The notes below the pieces were generated by a model. The model saw nothing but the letters and a program-made list of their open reading frames with translations. It was not told where the DNA came from and did no database searches. Below, piece by piece: positions 9,922 through 19,117 of a DNA stretch of 64,000 nt. Origin of the DNA: CAVSVP01 sp963731125 (GTDB taxonomy: Bacteria; Pseudomonadota; Gammaproteobacteria; Competibacterales; Competibacteraceae); assembly GCA_963731125.1 (NCBI GenBank), contig CAVSVP010000007.1, forward strand, positions 1 to 64,000, given 5' to 3'. Position 1 is the stretch's first letter. Every line of letters begins with the position of its first letter. The position numbers and the translations under genes were made by a program.

Positions 9922-9994
9922 CGTCTCTCACCTTCACCCCCTCAATTGACAGTTTACGCTTTCTGTGGGACGACATCTATCCTGCCATAGGGGG

Positions 9995-10602
9995 GATTTG
10001 CCGCCGTGGGGGACGGTGCATTGGTATTATCGGCAGTGGCGATTAGACGGCACCTGGGAAAAGCTTCACGAGGTGTTACGTGAGAAGGTGCGCACTCGGG
10101 GTCGCGAGGCGACCCCGAGTGCGGCGATCATCGATAGTCAACGCGTCAAGACGACGGAAAAAGGGGGGTCTGCGGTTATGATGCCGGGAAAAACGTCAAG
10201 GGACGCAAGCGCCACATTGTCGTAGACACGCTGGGGCTATTACTGGCGGTGGTGGTGCATTCGGCGGGGATTCAAGACCGCGATGGAGCACGCCTGGTGC
10301 TGGCGACCTTGCTGGGTCGGTTTCCTCGCTGGGAGCGCATTTGGGCCGATAGTAACTATTCGGGCGGGTTTGTCGAGTGGGTGCGTGCCTTTGGTGGTTG
10401 GATATTGGACATTGTCAGGCGGCCGGCGAATCAAACTGGCTTCGTCCTGCTGCCGCGCCGGTGGGTGGTGGAGCGAACGTTTGCCTGGTTGGGTCGGTAC
10501 CGACGATTGAGCAAGGACTATGAGGCGTTGACCACCTCCAGTGAGACGATGATCCGGATCGCGATGATCCAGCTCATGCTACGCCGACTCGCGCCCCCAT
10601 AG
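9995..10602 (+). pseudogene. IS5-family transposase, C-terminal part (two frames)
   Basis: The first frame continues the transposase (LPPWGTVHWYYRQWRLDG ... IIDSQRVKTTEKGG). The second frame begins near GGGAAAAACG at about 10187-10196 and runs through KGRKRHIVVDTLGLLL to RRWVVERTFAWLGRYRRLSKDYE. Two-frame layout with an A-rich slip site is normal for this IS group, where ribosomal frameshifting fuses the ORFs. This copy is dead because of the IS3 insertion. Confidence 0.8.
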
Positions 10603-10619
10603 CCTTCTCACACACCCTC

Positions 10620-11694
10620 TAAGCAGTACAATGGCCGGCTGGGCAAGGTGGAAACGAGCCAAGTCGGGGTGTTCTTGAGTTATGTGAACCTCACGGCGGC
10701 GGCGGGGTTTTGGACCTGGATCACGGGCAAGCTGTTTCTGCCGGAAGCCTGGTTCGAGACCAGCTACAAGAAGCGGCGTAAGCGACTGGGCATTCCCGAG
10801 TCGCTACGCTTCAAAACCAAAGTCGAATTGGCCTGGGACGGGATTGAAGAAGTCATCGCGGGTGGTCTGTCGTTCGAAATCGTCGGTTTCGATAGCCTGT
10901 ACGGACGGAGTGGCTGGCTGCGGGCCCAGGTGCGAAAGGCCCAGCGGCGGTATATGGCGGAAATCCCGGCCGACACGGCCGTGTACCTGGAAAAACCGAC
11001 GCTCGGCATTCCCCCGCGCCAGGGTCAGCGAGGAAAAAAACCGACGCAGGTGCAGGTGCTGGCCGGAGAAACGGTCCGCATGGACAGCCTGCGGGAGACG
11101 CTGGCCTGGCAGCGCCTTCGGGTCCGAGCAACCGAACGGGGTGAGTTGAACGACCGCTTTGCCGCGCGCCGCGTCTGGACCGTGCATGACGGCCAAGCCG
11201 TGGAAGACTGGCTGGTGATCCGCGAAGAGGCCGCCGACCGTTACCGCTATGCGCTGTGTAACGCCTCAGCGGACACTTCATTGGAACAACTGGCCTGGTG
11301 GAAGTGCCAGCGCTACTTCATCGAACGGGCCAACCAGGATGCCAAGTCCGAGCTGGGCTGGGATGAGTTGCAGGCGCAGAAGTACCGCGCCTGGGATCAT
11401 CATCTCGCTTTGACGGTACTCGCCTCCTGGTTCATCGCCCAAACCCAACTCGACTGGGCGCAGACTCATCCGCGTGACCCGGCGTTGCTCGAAGAATTAG
11501 ACACGGATGTCTTACCAGCCCTGTCGGTGGCCAATGTCCGAGAGTTACTGCGCGCGGTCATGCCTTTGAAACGCTTGACTGAAGAACAAGCCACCGAGCG
11601 CGTTGTCGAGCATTTGCTCAATCGCACCCGATCACGCAAGAGTCGGCTGAAAAAACAACGACTTAAAAATAGAGCCCACACCGGCCCGACGTGA
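10620..11694 (+). pseudogene. IS701 transposase copy 1, 3' part
   Basis: This holds the remainder of the copy 1 transposase, from QYNGRLGKVE to the common C-terminus LKNRAHTGPT. It includes the second catalytic region FEIVGFDSLYGRSGWLRAQ and the conserved YFIERANQDAKSELGWDE block. It differs from the intact copy at 50951 by only about two residues (Met for Val before DSLRETL, Ile for Met before REEAADR), so the copies diverged recently. Confidence 0.9.
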
Positions 11695-11709
11695 GGCTAA
11701 TGTGACATT

Positions 11710-13146
11710 CCAGCGTTTCGGCTAAAATTGAGTCCAATTCTATTCTCACTACCCGCTGCACACTCGCCCATGCAAGTTGTCCGGAACTTATGCGCTAGTC
11801 TCTTCTGGTCTTCCCATCGCATTCAGGCCCGCAAAGATATGGTAAGCATAGAGCCTATCGGAGTCGACCTGTGCCCTGTTCCCAGAGCTGCCCCGAATGA
11901 GCTCTCGCGCTGACTTGGCGGTGAGATCCAAGAGGTTCCGCCTGAACCACGTCGCTCCGTGAGCCGCGAGTTCAACATCGAGATGGCTTAGGAGCCACAG
12001 GGACGACTCCACGTCATCCTTGAAGTCCACTCCACTGTTACGCCACCTCGCCTTCGCCGTGCCATGCAGGCGGTTGTCATTGGGCGAAAGATGCTGATGC
12101 ACGGGTGCAGGGTACGACACGTGCTTTGCGAACCCGAGCGATTCGAGAACACTCACGCCGCCCGGAAAGAAGGACTTCCCATTATCGCTGAAGACGACAA
12201 CGTTGCGCGGGATCTGGTAGCGCGCAAAAAACCGGCGCAGAAGCCCGGCACTCTCGCTGGCATAGAGGCGGGTCTCGTTCTGCTCGGCGCCAATAGAGAT
12301 GACGCGTTTCGCATGGATGCCGAAGCGTGCGAGAGCGTTCACGAGTTTGTCCCTCTCCTGGACCCACGCCTTGCGCCCGACACGATCGCGCCGGAATTTC
12401 CCATGGAACGTGAAGAGGACAGGCGGGGTACGGGTTACACCGTCGGACCAGACAACGGTGACGAGGCAGTTCGTGAACCGAGTGATCGCGGTGCTCGATT
12501 TTGGCTGAGCGCCACCAGCAGGCGCGTAGGTCAGGCGCCGATCGGTGCGGTGGCCCGTGAACGTGAAGTCGACGCTTGCCAGGAGCCCCTTGAGGTCTCC
12601 CGCACGCTGTCGCTCGCTCTTCCACTCAAACATCATCTTCGCGAGCGCGTCGACGTCCACCGTGAAGCCGCTGATCTTCACCTGGGAAACCTTCGAACTG
12701 AAGCCAAGGGCATGCAGGTAGTCATGCGCCGTCGTCTGGGCAAGCTCCACACCAAAGGCTGACGCGCAGAACGTCGAGAACGAGGCGAGCGAGACGACCT
12801 GGTTCGAGTCGTTCTGAGACAGGACCCAACCGGCTGCCATCTCGCCCTGCTCGTCGTCCAGAAGCGGCGCCGCTCCGCTGGCCTTCTCCGCCGTGAAGAT
12901 CCTGCCCGTCGCCGCGTGGGCGTGCACCCAGCGGTCCAAAGACGACTTGGGCACCATGATCTCGGCGTCGGCGAGAACCTCACGAAAGACCGAGCGCGAG
13001 ATCCCACGCACCTCCAGCGGGCCCACGAGGCGTGCAACGAGTTCACGCTGGTCTGTAGACAACTCTGTTGACGGGTACTTGCGCTTCTTGGACATGGGGG
13101 GCTCTTCCGGCGAAAACGATAGACTCAATTTTATCCGAAATGCTGG
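11710..13146. mobile_element. Unclassified DDE insertion sequence (1437 bp)
   Basis: Its 25-bp inverted ends share CCAGC-N-TTTCGG-N-TAAAATTGAGTC with two mismatches. The element sits inside the right terminal repeat of IS701 copy 1, with ATT present on both sides (11707-11709 and 13147-13149). Deleting the insert and one ATT restores the normal IS701 end. One transposase gene is on the minus strand. I cannot place it in a named family. Confidence 0.75.
11788..13095 (-). CDS. Transposase of unusual Tc1/mariner-like type
   Basis: About 435 aa from ATG 13095 (MSKKRKYPSTELSTDQREL). The longer start at 13128 falls at the terminal repeat. The N-terminus looks like a helix-turn-helix region. Probable catalytic blocks are Asp in LLASVDFTFTGHRTD, Asp in RNVVVFSDNGKSFFPGG, and a third acidic residue in HQHLSPNDNRLHGTAKARWR, which resembles the SPDLNPIE box of Tc1/mariner/IS630 enzymes but with Asn-Asp-Asn. 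The family assignment is inference. The gene is intact and is the only one in the element. Confidence 0.6.
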   Translation of the reverse strand: MSKKRKYPSTELSTDQRELVARLVGPLEVRGISRSVFREVLADAEIMVPKSSLDRWVHAHAATGRIFTAEKASGAAPLLDDEQGEMAAGWVLSQNDSNQVVSLASFSTFCASAFGVELAQTTAHDYLHALGFSSKVSQVKISGFTVDVDALAKMMFEWKSERQRAGDLKGLLASVDFTFTGHRTDRRLTYAPAGGAQPKSSTAITRFTNCLVTVVWSDGVTRTPPVLFTFHGKFRRDRVGRKAWVQERDKLVNALARFGIHAKRVISIGAEQNETRLYASESAGLLRRFFARYQIPRNVVVFSDNGKSFFPGGVSVLESLGFAKHVSYPAPVHQHLSPNDNRLHGTAKARWRNSGVDFKDDVESSLWLLSHLDVELAAHGATWFRRNLLDLTAKSARELIRGSSGNRAQVDSDRLYAYHIFAGLNAMGRPEETSA

Positions 13147-13171
13147 ATTGTCAAGTTAAGATCCCGCTTAT

Positions 13172-14360
13172 CTTACCACCTATCAGTTTCTCATCACCAT
13201 AGAGAAGGGTGGCAAAGGCTGCATGGTTTGTAGCCGCCTGAGTAATAAACGGAGGCCCCGTTGAAACCAGGAAAGCAGGCTACGTCTGACTTTTTTGATG
13301 CGCCAATGATCTGGATCGCTCTCGGCTTGGGCTTTTTTTCGAGGACCGTGGGATGAGACAAGGCGTCGTGGCGCCCTGCCGTCACACACCAGTACATGGC
13401 CAGTGTCATGATGAGGAGCAGCCGATCGAGGCGATCGGAATCCTGTAGTTGGGTCTCTTCCAGCGCAAAACCGCGACGCTTGAAATCTGAAAAGGTCGGT
13501 TCAATCGCCCAGCGTACCCCATAATCCAACACGGCCGCCCGGCAGGGTGTGCAATCCATCGCGATGATCCACGGTTCGGGATGACCGGCTTCGTGCAACA
13601 CGCCGACGTGGGTCGGCACACCCTGTTCAAACAGGTGGACGTTGGGCACATAGCGCTCGCTCACACCAGCGGCCAGATCCCCCGTCGTCTGGACGTCACC
13701 GACGCCGATATCCACGCTCAGATTACCCTTCAAGCGCAGCCGGTAGTGCCAACCGTGGCGGTGCAGCCAGTCAAACAACGCCGCCGATGGATAAAAACGG
13801 TCGGCCAACAACATCACCGCTGCCCCAGTCGGTAGCCACTCGCGTACGCGGTCCAGTAACACCCGCTGCGCCGCAAAACCGATGTTCGCCGCCCCCGCTT
13901 CCACCCACCAGGCCAACGGCAGCGAGCGATCCCCCACCCGCACGCTAAGCATCAACACCGCAAACCGATCGCCTAAGTCGGTTTGGTCCATGCTCAGCAG
14001 CACCGTCTGCCCGTGAGCGGCCGCCTCCTCGAGCATCGCGCGGGCAAACGGCTCCAGAATCGCTGCGCTCTCTAGCCGCGGATTCTTTAACAGCCGCCGT
14101 AGCCATTGCTCCCGCATGTCCTGGCGCTCGGTCGCCAACGGCAACACGTTCGCCAATTCCGCCGTATTCGGCGTGCGGACCTCGAGCATCGCCCCTACCG
14201 CCAGCGATAGCTTCTTTACCACCGTCTTACGCAGCTTCGGTAAGGCGTCTTTTAGCCCCCGTTCCACTTCCTCCGCCAATCTTTTGACAGTCCCCATCAG
14301 CCCCTCCTAATTATAGTTGCTTGGTTGCGGTAGTTTATCTCAAAACTGATAGGTGTTAAG
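13172..14360. mobile_element. IS4-family insertion sequence (IS4-B)
   Basis: The 18-bp ends CTTA(C/A)CACCTATCAGTTT (13172-13189 and complement at 14343-14360) have one mismatch and are flanked by 9-bp direct repeats CCCGCTTAT (13163-13171 and 14361-14369). It contains one transposase gene on the minus strand. This insertion lies directly next to IS701 copy 1, in the same short stretch of older DNA. Confidence 0.85.
13194..14297 (-). pseudogene. IS4-family transposase, C-terminal frameshift
   Basis: The 367-aa frame starts MGTVKRLAEEVERGLKDALP. It has Asp in LLSMDQTDLGDRF, Asp in VMLLADRFYPSAALF and the Y-x2-R-x3-E-x6-K signature in YGVRWAIEPTFSDFKRRGF. After VLEKK the natural C-terminus (RRSLLSWFQRGLRLLLRRLQ, bases 13194-13300) continues in another frame. 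The switch is at the run of A residues complementary to about 13333-13340. This may be an inactivating indel or a slippage site; the DDE core is intact. Confidence 0.75.
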
Positions 14361-14405
14361 CCCGCTTATGTTGGATCGGTTGTTTTCCCAGGCGTTGCCC
14401 AGCGT

Positions 14406-14446
14406 CAATTACTTTTTAACATCAACGACAATTATTATTTAACATC
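14406..14446. repeat. IS21 terminal repeat units (left end)
   Basis: Two related units, CAATTACTTTTTAACATC (14406-14423) and CAATTATTATTTAACATC (14429-14446), stand in tandem. They match in inverted orientation the pair at 28350-28391. Multiple repeat units at each end are a hallmark of IS21. They indicate that both ends of one IS21, now about 14 kb apart, survive. Confidence 0.65.
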
Positions 14447-14640
14447 GTCGGCCAGGTCACCTACCTCGATTGGGCTCTCGGTTGAGAGCGAGTGGTTCTG
14501 GTTTGTCTTGTCAATCCGCGTGTCCTGTTGCTGTCGCGCCTTGGCGTGTTCGCTACGAAAGCTGGGACCGGTCATCTCCAGGATGCTGGCATGGTGGACG
14601 AGCCGGTCAATGGCAGCAGCGGTGGTCATGGGATCGAAGA
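14435..14640 (-). pseudogene. istB: IS21 IstB helper ATPase, C-terminal remnant
   Basis: The segment DPMTTAAAIDRLVHHASILEM followed by TGPSFRSEHAKARQQQ is the conserved C-terminus of IstB-type AAA+ helpers. Everything upstream (Walker motifs) is missing. It lies directly inside the IS21 left end and immediately downstream of the serine-recombinase gene. The matching istA pieces are at 23790-24761 and 28250-28288. Confidence 0.65.
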
Positions 14641-14645
14641 AGCTT

Positions 14646-15379
14646 TCATGATGCCTCCCTAGTCGATTGTTTAACGCGTCGTACGCGTTTGACATAATGC
14701 TGCAGAGAGAGAATTTGTCCCTCTGTTAGTGAAACTTTCCAAGGCATTCCCTTCGCGAGTTGCTGGCCCTGAATACGCGCCTGGCGTACCCATTTAAACA
14801 CCGTCCCTACCGTTACCCCAACCGCCTCAGCGACACCAGCAATCGAGTAGGTTCCATCCGGCCATTGCGGTGGGTGGTGATGGTTACCCGCTTCTTTCGA
14901 GGAAGGCAATTGCCACTGCTGACGTAGACACCAGACATTTTTGCCGGTAAAAGGCTGGGCGCGTGCGGTGAGAAACCCTTCGGTATTGAGGAGGGTGGCA
15001 ATCTCGGCATCCTGCTGGTTGCCGTCACAGAGCTCGTGCATCCGCTGCTGCAAGGCGTCAAGCTGAGGATGTTCCTCATTGCGCATGACTTTCCGTCGTA
15101 ACCGATGTTCACTGGTGGCGCCCGTTTGCCAATTGATTTGATACCAAAGATAACCGCGCTCGCGTTTGGCATCGACGATCACCGATTCGATGACGAGGCG
15201 CACGAGGTGTTTGCGATCAGCACTCGTCGTGGTGAGGGCCTGCCAGACGGCGGGGAGGTCTTCAGCCAAGGCGAGAATCGCCTGCCGATCTGGGTCAGTG
15301 AGGGTAAATGACTGCTGGTCAAGCCAACGTTGATAAGCGTGCTCCAATGCTTCGAGCGCGCGCAGTTGGTGTTCCCATT
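14646..15379 (-). pseudogene. Large serine recombinase, C-terminal part
   Basis: This part reads WEHQLRALEALEHAYQRWLD at its upstream end and carries the recombinase coiled-coil region. It finishes with a MerR-like helix-turn-helix (YSIAGVAEAVGVTVGTVFKW) before VKQSTREAS. It joins to the N-terminal part at 19113-20489 when two insertions (15380-17690 and 17701-19117) are removed; the joined residues are VARQLESQWEHQLR. The gene would have been about 700 aa. Confidence 0.85.
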
Positions 15380-17690
15380 GCAGAACTCCTGACATGCTGT
15401 TTCTAAGTTTAGGAAAATATGTAAAAATAAGCACTGAAATAGGCGAATAAAGATGAGACACTTGAAGCATGCCAGGCACTGTGGAATTACCCCTTTTCCC
15501 GCAAGAATCCCGGATCCTCAGTTCCCGTCTAGGCGTGGTGGAAATGGCCGAGGAGCTGGTGTTTGTCAACGCCTCAGGGCCATTGATGAGCTGTGGACGC
15601 AGCGACCAGGCGACCAAGCGCTTCGTCGGTGCGATGCTGCTCCATCAAGGCTTGGCCAACGTCGATGATCTGGGGCAAATCTTAGGTACCAGTCGCGCGA
15701 CGCTGTATCGCCCCTGTCAGCGCTACCGTGAGGGAGGTTTCAACGCCTTGCGGGACGGTCGTGGGAGCGGCCCTCGCCCGGCACACAAATTGACCGAAGC
15801 GGTCACAGCGATCGCGCAAAGCCACTTGGACGAGGGCTGCTCGATGGCGGAAACGGCTCGCCGGGTGGGTGTCAGCCCACGAGCGCTCTCCCATGCGATC
15901 GAACGCGGGCAGCTCAGGCGCCCGAAGCCGCGCCACCGTCACCTGCCGCTTGGCCCACGCCGCCGAGCCGAACGCGATGTGCGCCCGGCTGCCGCTGTCG
16001 GTACCGCTGTCAAGCGGTTAGCGGAACGCGCGCAAGCGGCGGCGGGTGGGTTGCCTGAGGCGGCACCGCAATTTGCAGCGGTCGAAGGGGTTGCCAATGC
16101 CGGGGTGCTGTTAGCCCTGCCGGCGATGCTCGGTGAGGGTCTGCTCAGCGTCGCGGAGCAGATCTATGCGCCGTTGAAAAAGGGCTTTTATGGTCTGCGC
16201 TCGATTCTGCTGTGTCTGGTGATGCTGGCATTATTACGGATCCAGAGCATTGAGCAATTGAGTGCCCACTCGCCAGGCGAGCTCGGCTTGCTGCTCGGTC
16301 TGGATCGGGTGCCCGAAGTCAAGACGCTACGGCGCAAGCTCGACGAGCTTGGCGCCCAGCAGAACGGGGCGCTATTCGCTGCAGCGCTCGCCGAGCGTTG
16401 GGCACGTGACGCGCCTGAGGAACTGGGGATGCTTTATGTGGACGGTCACGTCAACGTCTACACGGGGCGCAAGCATCCGGTGCCGAAGACCTTGGTGCAG
16501 AAACGGCGACAATGCCTGCCGGCCGCCACCGATACCTGGGTCCACAATGGGGCAAGCGAGCCGCTATTTTTCGTCACGAGCCCCACCAACGCTCACCTGC
16601 TCTCCCTGCTGGAGCAGCAGGTCATTCCCAAGGCGCGCGAGCAAATCCGCCAGATCACGGGGGAATCCCAGCGCTTGACGTTGGTTTTTGATCGCGAGGC
16701 CTGGAGTCCGCAGTCCTTCCGGCGCTGGCGTGACGAGGGAGTCGATGTCATCACGTATCGCAAAGGTCGGCAGACCCCTTGGCCGCAGAGCGACTATCGC
16801 ACCGATACGCTGGCACGAGACGGCAGCGACATCAGCTACCAGCTGGCCGAGCGCAGCGTGCTCATTATCCAGAAAACCCGCCGCCAGCCCGCCTTCTGGA
16901 TGCGGGAGATCCGCCGTCTGGGGAGCCGGGGACAGCAAACCGCCCTCTTGACCACGCGCCAGGATCTGCCCGCGGCGATCATTGCCGATCGCCTGTTTGC
17001 ACGGTGGCGCCAAGAGAACTTTTTCAAGTACATGGAAGCGGAATTCAATCTCGACCAGCTGTGCACCTACGATACCGAGGCAGCCGATAGCGAACGCCGC
17101 GTTCCCAATCCCGAACGCCGCGCGATCGACAAGCAACTCAAGGCCACCAAGGCGCGGTTAGGAACTGTCCTAGCGGAACTGAGGACAGCTCAGAAAAACC
17201 CGGTGGCAGCCGACAAGCTCGCTGCCCAGCAACACGCGATGCAAACCCTTGAGACAGAGCTCGAGGGGCTCCTCGAAAAACGCCAGGCGATGCCAACCAA
17301 GGTGCCTTTGCACACCCTTCACGACATCGAGCGACTGGTTCATCATGAGATCGAACGAAAGACCATTACGCGACTGCTTAAGACGCTCGCCTATCGCAGC
17401 GAGAGCCGCCTTGCACGCCTTGTCGAGCCCTACTTTGCGCGCCGCGACGACGAAATACGTGCTTTCTTAAAGAGCCTCTTCCGCCTCAGCGGTGATATTA
17501 TTCCTGATCACGAGCGCTGTGAACTGCATGTTCATCTCTATAGCCCCGCCAACCACCGTTCCCAGCGGGCGCTGGCCGCGCTTTGCGAGTACCTCAACCA
17601 GCAGCCGGTGCGTTATCCAGGTACCAACTTACGCGTGATTTATAAGACCATCGAGTCTCATTAACAATGCCGCGAGGTCAGGAGTTCTGC
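15380..17690. mobile_element. Large unclassified IS (about 2.3 kb) with one transposase
   Basis: Ends GCAGAACTCCTGAC (15380) and its complement (to 17690) are inverted, with ATT on both sides (15377-15379 and 17691-17693). Removing it with one ATT restores the recombinase reading frame, which proves the borders. The single 731-residue gene is on the plus strand. Confidence 0.85.
15469..17664 (+). CDS. ISNCY-type large transposase
   Basis: 731 aa, starting MPGTVELPLFPQESRILSS. It has an N-terminal helix-turn-helix (VDDLGQILGTSRATLYRPCQ), a second HTH (CSMAETARRVGVSPRALSHA), then a DDE-type core with Asp in LGMLYVDGHVNVYTG, Asp in LTLVFDREAWSPQSF and an acidic residue in WRQENFFKYMEAEFNLDQL. 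A coiled coil (about residues 545-610) precedes the C-terminal domain. The size and order match transposases filed under ISNCY or IS1634-like. It appears intact. It lies on the opposite strand to the recombinase it interrupts. Confidence 0.7.
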   Translation: MPGTVELPLFPQESRILSSRLGVVEMAEELVFVNASGPLMSCGRSDQATKRFVGAMLLHQGLANVDDLGQILGTSRATLYRPCQRYREGGFNALRDGRGSGPRPAHKLTEAVTAIAQSHLDEGCSMAETARRVGVSPRALSHAIERGQLRRPKPRHRHLPLGPRRRAERDVRPAAAVGTAVKRLAERAQAAAGGLPEAAPQFAAVEGVANAGVLLALPAMLGEGLLSVAEQIYAPLKKGFYGLRSILLCLVMLALLRIQSIEQLSAHSPGELGLLLGLDRVPEVKTLRRKLDELGAQQNGALFAAALAERWARDAPEELGMLYVDGHVNVYTGRKHPVPKTLVQKRRQCLPAATDTWVHNGASEPLFFVTSPTNAHLLSLLEQQVIPKAREQIRQITGESQRLTLVFDREAWSPQSFRRWRDEGVDVITYRKGRQTPWPQSDYRTDTLARDGSDISYQLAERSVLIIQKTRRQPAFWMREIRRLGSRGQQTALLTTRQDLPAAIIADRLFARWRQENFFKYMEAEFNLDQLCTYDTEAADSERRVPNPERRAIDKQLKATKARLGTVLAELRTAQKNPVAADKLAAQQHAMQTLETELEGLLEKRQAMPTKVPLHTLHDIERLVHHEIERKTITRLLKTLAYRSESRLARLVEPYFARRDDEIRAFLKSLFRLSGDIIPDHERCELHVHLYSPANHRSQRALAALCEYLNQQPVRYPGTNLRVIYKTIESH

Positions 17691-17700
17691 ATTGGCTTTC

Positions 17701-19117
17701 TATAGTCTGTTCCATATGACTTCGTACTAGAAACCATTAATTTTTTACTATTATTAACGTCATCGTGGGATTTTCAACGGAGTTGACTCATGTCATCTCA
17801 GGGTAAAGCATACACCAAAGAGCAAAAGGAGTTCATTGTTCGCCTGAAACAGTCCTATGACAATGAACGCGCGGTGCAGGCGAGCGTTTCGACCTGTAAC
17901 CCGGCGGCTCGGGTGGCCAAAGGCTTGCAGGTTAGCCTGTCAACGGTTAAGGCCGTCATGGCGGAATATCATCGCAGGGGGTCAGTGGAGACGCCCGCAG
18001 CCCTTGTTCGGGGCAAGCCTGGCTATCGGATGGGAAGTTCCTGGGAGACGGCAATTCGCCAACGTGTGCGTGAGCTCAACCGCCGAGGTGAAGCGGTCAG
18101 CCTGCGCGGTTTACGGAGCTGGCTCGCTCAAGAGTATGACCAGGGCGAGATTCCCCTCAACACGCTTTGGCGCACGCTACAACGCATGGGTTTTGTCTAT
18201 GGTCCTACCAAGAGGCGTAGTACGCTGAAAGAGCGAGATTATGTCATCATTGCCAGACGGCAGTACCTGAGACAGAAGATTGGAAACCGCAACGGTGATG
18301 GCGGTACTGACCGACCCGAGGTCTATCTGGATGAAACGTATCTCAACGTCAACCATTCCAACGACAACACGTGGTATTTTGAAGCCGATGGACCGTGGGT
18401 GAACAAGCCGGCGGGCAAAGGTCCACGGCTGATCATTGTTCACGCTATCACCGCCCTGGGGTGGGTTCGCGGTGCGAAGCTGGTGTTTCAAGCCAAGAGA
18501 CGTACCGGTGATTATCATGGGCAGATGAATAGCGCGAATTTCACCAAGTGGTTTACCGAGCAGCTGCTTCCCCATATTCCGTGCGGTTCACTGATTGTCA
18601 TGGACAACGCCCCCTATCACACGGAACTGGCTGAAGATGCCTTTCCGACTGCCAAGACCAGAAAAGCGCAGCTACGCCAATGGCTACAAACCCATCATCC
18701 GGAGGTCTATCAGCAGGATATGCTCAAACCGGAACTTTATGAAAGGTGCAAGCAACTGTGCCCACCACCCCCCTTAAGGCTGGATCTTATTGCCGAAGCA
18801 GCAGGTCACACCATGGTTCGTACGCCACAATATCACCCTGAGCTTCAGCCGATTGAAACGGCCTGGGCCATCGTCAAGGACTATTGTGCCGCCCGCTGTG
18901 ATTACACGCTCGCTGGCCTGAAGACTCACCTTGAGGCCGGGTTTGATCAAGTCACCCCGGCGGTGTGTCAGAGTCTCATCCAGAAAGTCAGGGCTCAGGA
19001 AGATCAGTACTGGGTAGAAGACGAGGAAGACGATGACAGTGAGTTACTCGATGTAGTAGCTCTTTAATGATAATAAAAAAGTGGTTATTGGTACGAAGTC
19101 ATATGGAACAGACTATA
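17701..19117. mobile_element. IS630-family element A
   Basis: Perfect 27-bp inverted ends (TATAGTCTGTTCCATATGAC plus seven more bases) lie at 17701-17727 and 19091-19117. The terminal TA on each side is the expected IS630 target duplication, and the recombinase frame is restored when one copy is removed. One intact transposase gene is on the plus strand. Confidence 0.9.
17790..19067 (+). CDS. IS630-family transposase A
   Basis: 425 aa from ATG 17790. An N-terminal HTH region is followed by the DDE core: Asp in EVYLDETYLNVNHS, Asp in LIVMDNAPYHTE and Glu in PQYHPELQPIETAWAIVKDY. The C-terminus is very acidic (WVEDEEDDDSELLDVVAL). It is related to the transposase at 30938-32191 (shared DxxYHGQM and PELQPIETxW blocks), a long subgroup resembling eukaryotic Tc1-like enzymes. 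It appears intact. Confidence 0.9.
   Translation: MSSQGKAYTKEQKEFIVRLKQSYDNERAVQASVSTCNPAARVAKGLQVSLSTVKAVMAEYHRRGSVETPAALVRGKPGYRMGSSWETAIRQRVRELNRRGEAVSLRGLRSWLAQEYDQGEIPLNTLWRTLQRMGFVYGPTKRRSTLKERDYVIIARRQYLRQKIGNRNGDGGTDRPEVYLDETYLNVNHSNDNTWYFEADGPWVNKPAGKGPRLIIVHAITALGWVRGAKLVFQAKRRTGDYHGQMNSANFTKWFTEQLLPHIPCGSLIVMDNAPYHTELAEDAFPTAKTRKAQLRQWLQTHHPEVYQQDMLKPELYERCKQLCPPPPLRLDLIAEAAGHTMVRTPQYHPELQPIETAWAIVKDYCAARCDYTLAGLKTHLEAGFDQVTPAVCQSLIQKVRAQEDQYWVEDEEDDDSELLDVVAL

Larger units (their letters stand above)
8163..9994. mobile_element. IS3-family element, copy A
   Basis: The element is bounded by TCGGTG on the left and AGGGGG on the right, with GAT direct repeats (8160-8162 and 9995-9997). 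Its subterminal inverted repeats share GATAG-N2-GTCGTC. It holds orfA and orfB on the minus strand and a 153-bp MITE near the 3' end of orfB. It is almost identical to copy B (25950-27782). Confidence 0.85.
7902..10619. mobile_element. IS5-family element (IS427-type), interrupted by IS3
   Basis: Inverted ends GAGGGTGTGTGA(A/G)AAG lie at 7902 and 10619 with TAA direct repeats outside (7899-7901 and 10620-10622). This is the 3-bp TNA duplication usual for the IS427/IS1031 groups. An IS3 element (8163-9994) with a GAT duplication lies inside. The IS5 itself would be about 0.88 kb. Confidence 0.85.
7426..13155. mobile_element. IS701 element copy 1, interrupted by nested elements
   Basis: The ends CTTGACAATGTCACATT (from 7426) and the complement ending at 13155 are flanked by TTAA direct repeats (7422-7425 and 13156-13159), matching the YTAR target rule of IS701. 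The element is split by an IS5 (7902-10619) inside the transposase gene and by another DDE element (11710-13146) inside its right terminal repeat. Without these it equals the about 1.55-kb copies at 21618, 36519 and 50930. Confidence 0.85.
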
